Made by a program: the position numbers and the translations under genes. A DNA stretch of 64,000 bases from Euryodendron excelsum (taxonomy: Eukaryota; Streptophyta; Magnoliopsida; Ericales; Pentaphylacaceae): assembly GCA_033060915.1 (NCBI GenBank), contig CM065385.1:10962001-11026000 (forward strand), in the 5' to 3' direction. How positions within the stretch are numbered: position 1 is the stretch's first letter; every line of letters starts with the position of its first letter. Of the stretch, positions 58,901-64,000 are shown piece by piece. Under the pieces are notes generated by a model that was not told where the DNA came from, did not search any database, and worked only from the letters and a program-made list of their open reading frames with translations.

Positions 58901-60595
58901 AGCACTTCAAGTCTTCAATGGAGGCTTTAGAGGCTAATGTATGAGTGTATATGAGTGTATGGGAGTGTATAAGAGGCTAAGGTTTGGAAAACCTTAAGGA
59001 GACTAGGGTTTAGAGATGCTACGAGCTCTATATATCGAATAATAGGGTTTTCAGACTGAGTTTTCGAATCTTTTTCACGCTGGAAGAGGCTCTGTATTTA
59101 TGGAGAGAAGAATGACCTAGCGCTTGTTGTAGTAGCGCTAGGCCAAAATTTACATTGGTGCCACTAGGAGTGGCACCAGCCACTTAGGAAGGTTTTTAAG
59201 TCAGCAATCAATATATCTTTAGAAGATTGGACGCCTATACTAGTGACTACCATGCAATTTTTAGCCTAGCTTCACTAGGAGTGACTCTGGAAGGTTCAAG
59301 AATGATTTGCAGGGGCCGAGAATGGCTCGGAAGGCCAAAAAAGGGCAGGAACCCTTAGGATAGTGTTCCGGGGGTAGAAGACTTGAAAAAGGATGTCAGG
59401 GTTTTTTAAAGGGGTCGATCAGGCCATTAGGGGCAAAACGGTCAATCGGATTGGAAAGCTACCGGGATGGATTCGGAATATCCTAGAAGAAGACTCGATG
59501 TTTGGAGACATCACTTTGAATGTCCAAGGAGGTTACCGGCTCGATACCTAGAGCCGGTGTGGTTGGAAAAGGCGACCGGCCCACCAGGGGTAAAATGGTC
59601 ATTTCGCACCGAGTTTGCCGGAACTGACTCAGAATGATCCGAAAATATAATGAAAGGTTGGGAATACTATAAGAAGCATTTTTGGGAGGTTACCAGCTTG
59701 ATACCCAAAGCTAGTGTGGTTCCCGAGTCGTTCGAATGCCTAGGGACAAAATGGTCATCTTGATTGGAAAGTCTCAGAATTGGCCTGAAACTGACTGGAG
59801 TGCACCTAATCATGTCAGATCATCTCTGGGACGATCTTGGAAGGGTGGACTTACTGTTCTAAGGACTTAGGTACTATCTTGAGAAACGTGTCAAAAAATG
59901 GCCCTAGGGCCAGTTTAGTCATTTTTCACCGGAGTAGGCTAACAGGCACTGGTGTTGACCTGAGTTTTGAGTGTTTCTGTTACTCTGACGGTGGTCCCGT
60001 GATATAGGGGTTTGTTGGCAATTCCCTATATCGACCTGTTTATGAGTATTTTCGCTACTCTAACGGTTCGCGATCATTCCCGAAACTACTTGATCTCGAA
60101 AAACTGCTAGATGGACTTAGCGCCTGAGGAATCAACTTTCTCAGAAGGCGTGAGGAAATGGACATTTTTGCATTGGCAGGCTAGCAGGTGCCGAAGGTGG
60201 ACCATTCTATCATCTCGAGGACTTGGGGTCTCGTCCTGGTCGACGGGTTTGAAGGGACTTATCGTTCCGAAGAAACTTTTTCCGGAAAATGTGCTGGATA
60301 GGATAGACTTACCACCTCGAGGAATCAAATTTCTCAAGGGAGGGATTGGAATTGGAATTGGACTTGAAAAAAAAAGGACAGACTTATCGTCTTCGAGAAG
60401 TCTGCCTACTGGAATTGGACCGAATAATACCCACGAGGGTATTTTGGTCGTTTTGCCTCTATTTGGGCTTGGTGGGCCCGTAAAGCAATGGATTGATTGG
60501 ATTAGGATTGAAAAACTAGAATATGTCTATATTGACTCAAAAACAAGTTTGGACGGATTGGAGACTGCCAAGCGGGCAAAAATGGGGTGCTTACA
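55976..60595 (+). mobile_element. Solo LTR of a Tat/Ogre-type Ty3/gypsy element, 4.62 kb
   Basis: It begins TGTCGCGTCTAG and ends GGGGTGCTTACA, with perfect flanking duplications ATATG at 55971-55975 and 60596-60600. The landmarks GGAGTCGCCACCTAACTTG, TTAGGTCACCTAAAA, GGTTAGTTAC and GTTGCCTACGTATC are of the kind seen in LTRs of Tat/Ogre-lineage elements, which are known for very long LTRs. There is no internal domain, hence solo. The open frame 60111-60677 crosses the LTR end and is not a gene. The lineage comes from my recognition of these phrases and is less sure than the boundaries. Confidence 0.85.
56480..58215 (+). repeat. GAAAG/TTTGGAAAG degenerate repeat tract in the Tat/Ogre-type LTR
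   Basis: About 1.7 kb is made of short degenerate units such as TTTAGGAAAG, TTTGAAAAG and GTTTTGGAAAG. Strand asymmetry is strong: G, A and T are common and C is rare. The same tract starts in the truncated copy at 53450-54030. It carries no open frame of note. Confidence 0.8.
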
Positions 60596-60659
60596 ATATG
60601 CAAGAATGAAAATGCAAATAGGATATAGAGAAAGGGGATATGAAGAGGAGATGTCAGTG

Positions 60660-62190
60660 GAGAGAGACTGGTGGTGAGGGGGTTAGGACAAGGGAGTCGT
60701 CTGGGGTGTTGGAGAACTTGCCAGGTCTATCCCTCAGCCCATACTTGTGACCAGAAGTGGAAGGAGGAGCATCAGATTCAGTAGCAGATGAGTCACCCTC
60801 TTCTTCTACTTCTATCCATTTTTTAGCATTCTCCCCTTCTTCAGCTTCTTGTGCCTCTTCCTCCCCACCTTCTCTTTCTTCTTCAGCTTCCTTCTCTTTT
60901 CCTCCTTCTTCTTCTCATTTTTCTCCTTCTTCTTCTCATTCTCCTTCTTTGATTTCTCCTTTATTTTCTTCATTTTCTTCTTCCTCATCTTCCTCCATCA
61001 TTTTTCCTCTCCCATGTTTCAACATTTTTACTTCCGTTTTCAATTCTCTAACTTTTCTTTTCGTAAAAAAATATTCTTGTGGCAGCCATGTCTGCCTTCT
61101 TATTCAGTTTTTTGAGAGACCATTACCTGAGCCATGAATGTCGGTATTTCCCCTTCACTTCCTTCAAGTTCTTGATTCAAGCTTCTCTTGGTACTCCTTT
61201 GCCTAGAACTACTATCGGAGGGAGTCTTTTCCTTTGAAGCACTACCTCCACCAGCTTTTTTAGGAGTCCACTTGTTGTTCTTCAGAGTGTACCCTATTCT
61301 CTTAAGAGTCTTTTCATTATATTAATCGCTGATGCATTTAAGAGTTCTATTTTTCTCATTGCTCAAATCAACATTAAAGTGCTTGAAAACTTTCGTCAAG
61401 AAAATACCATAGGGCAAACTAATTCTTGCAATAGTGGCCTTGTACATATGATCCAAGATAAATAAAGCCAAATCAATTTGAGAATCAGTCAGATATGCCC
61501 ACAAGAAAAATAGCTCATTCTTAGATACATATTCATATTTTCCAATTTTGGGGGTAAAAATGGTGCAAGTAAAGTGATGAACCAGCCTCAATTCAAGAGG
61601 CAAATCATTAGCAATAGGTTGTATACACTCATCCACTTCCTTTCCCTAAAGAACTTTCAATTGATCTATCCGAGATATATTATCTCGATAAATCTCTCCA
61701 CCCAACCTGATTCTAAAGATGTGCCTTATCACAGTTCTATCCAGAGTGAGATTAACACCTTTGACATAACTTACTATTGATACATCTCTATCCTCTCTTT
61801 CGGCATTGGCATAAAAATGTACGACTAAGTTAGGGTAAACATCATCTCTTAATATAGTCATAGATTTCCAATCCAAATTGGTTAAGTTTGTACTCAACTC
61901 AAACTTGTAATGATTAAAGAAATTATAATTCGCCCATCGACCATTATAGACTTTCCTAAGAGAGAAACTCGAATTGTACCTTTTTAGGCTTTGTCCTCAC
62001 TGAAATATAATTCATCCCTTTCCAGGGCTGTTGAAGATGCCGATTCTCCCTTCTTACTTCTCTTTTTCTTCTTCCCTTTATCTTTGCTTAAATCTCCCTT
62101 TGATTTCTGCTTTTGGCCTTTCGGGACAGGGAACGTTGGTTTATTTAGGGCTTTTGAACTCTTTTTCGATTTAGGGTTTTTCGGTGCCAT
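60660..62190 (-). pseudogene. Envelope-like ORF of the SIRE-like element (PF20167-like domain), decayed
   Basis: SIRE-type elements carry an extra ORF after pol. Here it begins at 62190 with a Lys/Ser-rich segment (MAPKNPKSKKSSK). It continues after a one-base frame change near 61985 with KVYNGRWANYNFF, through VYPNLVVHFYANAE, VSYVKGVNLTLD, LVHHFTCTIFTPKIGKYEYV and LPYGIFLTKVFKHFNVDLS. This order matches the 'putative plant transposon protein' domain. A TAG at 61646-61648 interrupts it in frame, and TAA ends the frame at 61322. Then comes a glutamate-rich tract (61060-60820) and a Pro/Ser tail (STSGHKYGLRD). The function of this ORF family is unknown; calling it envelope-like reflects position only. 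Confidence 0.75.
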
Positions 62191-62389
62191 GGAGGGATTG
62201 ATGAGGGTTGTGCGAAGTTGGAAAGGACCAATTTAGGGTTTATAAGGGGTTTAAAGGTGAGATTGAGAGAGACGGTTAGGTGACGGTTGGTTTGGTGAAC
62301 AGTAGGAGCGAAATAGATACAGAGAGATAGAGGGAAAGTTTGAATATGCGTAAAGTGGGCTCTTTTAAAATATATAGGCTTGACTCATG

Positions 62390-62480
62390 TGTTGACACAT
62401 GAACTTGATGTGTCAATACATGGGTGTCAACAATTCATTTTGAACTCACTGTTCTGATGTGTCGACACATGAAGCCAGAC
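62390..62480. promoter_or_regulatory. Cluster of GTGTYGACAC palindromes upstream of the envelope-like ORF
   Basis: ATGTGTTGACACAT, GATGTGTCAATACAT, GGTGTCAACA and ATGTGTCGACACAT lie within 90 bp, between the RNase H stop and the envelope-like ORF. The same motif family occurs in LTR B (54545-54690) and, more diverged, LTR A. This could be LTR-derived regulatory sequence placed inside the element. No function is shown. Confidence 0.45.
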
Positions 62481-62661
62481 TGGGTCAGATTATGCCAGAA
62501 AGGATATTTATGGACTCAGGGGTTGACGTTTGGTTTAGAGATGATAATACGTACTAATATGAGCATGCAATGAATTGTAAATGCATTTTATACAAATAAT
62601 CAATCCACTTGAATGCATTTAAAACTCAAATAACATGAATGTCATTCAAATTCAACAATAA

Positions 62662-63726
62662 TTAAGATAAAGGATCACTCATTCCTAATTCTCGTCTTAT
62701 CATACAAAATCTATCCTCACTTAATCGTTTTGTAAAAATATTAGTCAATTGCATGTTTGTACTTACAAAATCAAGTTCAATATCGCCTTTTTGCACACGA
62801 TCTCTTATGAAATGATATCTAATCTCAATGTGTTTTGTGCGAGAGTGTTGGATAGGATTCTTAGTCAAATTTATAGCGCTAGTATTATCACATCTAATGG
62901 GTATATGATCAAATAAGATACCATAATCTTCTCATTATTGTTTAATCTACAATATTTGAGCACAACAACTACCAGTTGCTACATATTCAGCCTTAGTTGT
63001 GGAGAGAGCAACCAAATTTTATTTCTTGTTACACCAAAACACAATCATGTTGCTTAGGAGTTGGCAAGAGCCACTTATGCTCTTTCTATCAACTCTACTC
63101 CCCACATAGTCAACATCAGTGTATCCAGTCAAATTAAAAGATGTACCTTTTGGATACCACAATTTAAGGTTAGGTGTGTGCTTTAGGTAATGAAAGATTC
63201 TTGTCACAACAATCACATGAGATTCTTTGAGATTTGATTGAAATCGAGCACATAAGCAAACATTGAACATTATATCTGGCCTACTAGCAGTAAGGTATAA
63301 CAAAGAACCTATCTTGCTCTATAAAGCTTAGTATCTTTTAATTTACCTTTCTGATCGCTATCCAATTTTGTTGTAGTACTTATTGGATAACTTATGGGCT
63401 TTGAATCTTCCATACCAAACTTCTTGATCAAACCCGTGATGTACTTGGCTTGATTAATAAAGTTGCCTTCATTTGATTGCTTGATTTGAAGACCAAGGAA
63501 GTAATTAAGTTCCCCTATCATACTCATTTCATATTCTCCCTGCATACAATTTGCAAATTCCTTGCAAAGCGACTCATTAATAGCACCGAATATAATATCA
63601 TCCACATATATTTGTACTAAGAGCATATCATTATTTTTGATCTTGATAAAAAGAGTAGTGTCTATTTTTTCTCTTGAAAAGGTTTTTTCAATAAAAAATT
63701 TACTTAATCTTTCATACCAAGCCCTT
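62662..63726 (-). pseudogene. Copia reverse transcriptase/RNase H (SIRE-like), truncated and frameshifted
   Basis: On the minus strand the frame enters at 63726 with AWYERLSKFF. It contains the catalytic YVDDIIFG (63608-63585) and GELNYFLGLQIKQ, and reaches KLDSDQKGKLKDTKLY. A one-base loss near 63312 shifts the frame to GSLLYLTASRPDIMFNVCL, KLWYPKGTSF and DVDYVGSRVDRKS. A stop follows at 63017-63019 and further stops lie beyond it. The RNase H tail (HSRTKHIEIRYHF, MQLTNIFTKRL, FCMIRRELGM) ends at 62662. The upstream part of the polymerase is cut off by the LTR starting at 63727. The family assignment is firm. Confidence 0.92.
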
Positions 63727-64000
63727 TGTCGCGCCCCGGTTTTTGGGTGTCCAAAGTCCTTTCGGCTCGAAGACCCTAAAGTACGGAACTCTGTCATTAG
63801 AACTCGTCCCCCTAGAAGGACAAGTGCAACTAGGTTTGAAAATTGATTTGACTAAGGGCTTTTTAGAAAATAGGAGTCACCACCTAACTTGATAAAGGTG
63901 AGTTAGGGCACCTAAAACTAAGCGTTAATCCGAAGATTAAACCTACAGTTTTTGAAAAAGGTTTTTGAAAACTCCCCCAAGAGAGGGTTTTTAGAAAAAT
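63727..64000 (+). mobile_element. Start of another Tat/Ogre-type LTR, running off the window
   Basis: TGTCGCGCCCCGGTTTTTGG at 63727 starts a third copy of the LTR family found at 52906 and 55976. It shares AGAAGGACAAGTGCAACTAG, AGTCACCACCTAACTTGATA and GGTGAGTTAGGGCACCTAAA. It interrupts the reverse transcriptase gene of element B. Whether it is a solo LTR or a whole element cannot be seen. Confidence 0.85.

Larger units (their letters stand above)
54032..63726 (-). mobile_element. SIRE/Maximus-like Copia element B, partial and interrupted
   Basis: Read on the minus strand the order is reverse transcriptase, RNase H, envelope-like ORF, long 3' non-coding region, polypurine tract and 3' LTR. 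This is the SIRE lineage plan. A Tat/Ogre-type solo LTR (55976-60595) splits the 3' non-coding region. Another copy of the same LTR family cuts the reverse transcriptase at 63727, so gag, protease, integrase and the 5' LTR, if present, lie beyond the window. All its ORFs carry stops or frameshifts. Confidence 0.85.

Noticed and set aside
60111..60677. 188-residue plus-strand open frame
   Set aside because: It crosses the right border and target duplication of the solo LTR, so it cannot be an ancestral gene; no domain.
60757..61137. Serine/phenylalanine-rich plus-strand open frame
   Set aside because: It is the antisense of the glutamate-rich part of the envelope-like ORF on the minus strand.
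1..64000. CRISPR arrays, bacterial operons, tRNA or rRNA genes
   Set aside because: Nothing on either strand has their structure; repeats here are satellites, LTRs and MITEs of a plant nuclear genome. GGTTCGA-like boxes occur only in the SINE and in the MITE interior.

Overview
The window is nuclear DNA from a flowering plant, most likely a eudicot with a repeat-rich genome. It is AT-rich, has GT-AG introns, plant-type transposons and one clearly recognisable plant host gene. The species cannot be fixed from the sequence alone.

Layout: 1-2204 is non-coding flank with a probable tRNA-derived SINE (689-991, minus strand) and a hairpin-like repeat. 2205-20663 is an 18,459-bp CACTA (En/Spm) transposon with 14-bp terminal inverted repeats, a perfect 3-bp target-site duplication (AAG) and subterminal GCGACGG motifs. 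It carries a TNP2-type transposase gene and a second Transposase_24/DUF8039-like gene, both damaged by nonsense and frameshift mutations. The second gene has a 7.6-kb intron largely filled by a 178-bp tandem satellite with a 533-bp trimer higher-order repeat and a 1,244-bp seven-monomer duplication. 21509-24894 is a hAT-type MITE (perfect 8-bp duplication) split by a 2.6-kb solo LTR. 25205-27016 holds two elements with long terminal inverted repeats.

27017-42700 is the low-copy part. Its one intact host gene is an ATXR5-type histone H3K27 monomethyltransferase on the minus strand (37124-42365): six exons, 372 residues, PHD finger, PCNA-interacting box and SET domain. About 8 kb downstream of it shows no exon that I can support.

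42700-64000 is a retrotransposon nest. It contains a MULE-like MITE, a SIRE-like Copia solo LTR (46017-48117), a decayed Ty3 integrase remnant, a SIRE-like 3' LTR with part of its envelope-like ORF, and a truncated Tat/Ogre-type LTR. A second SIRE-like element follows on the minus strand: 3' LTR 54032-55244, envelope-like ORF 60660-62190, reverse transcriptase/RNase H 62662-63726. It is interrupted by a 4,620-bp Tat/Ogre-type solo LTR with perfect duplication ATATG (55976-60595) and by another copy of that LTR running off the window at 63727. Except for ATXR5, every coding region is a decayed mobile-element gene.
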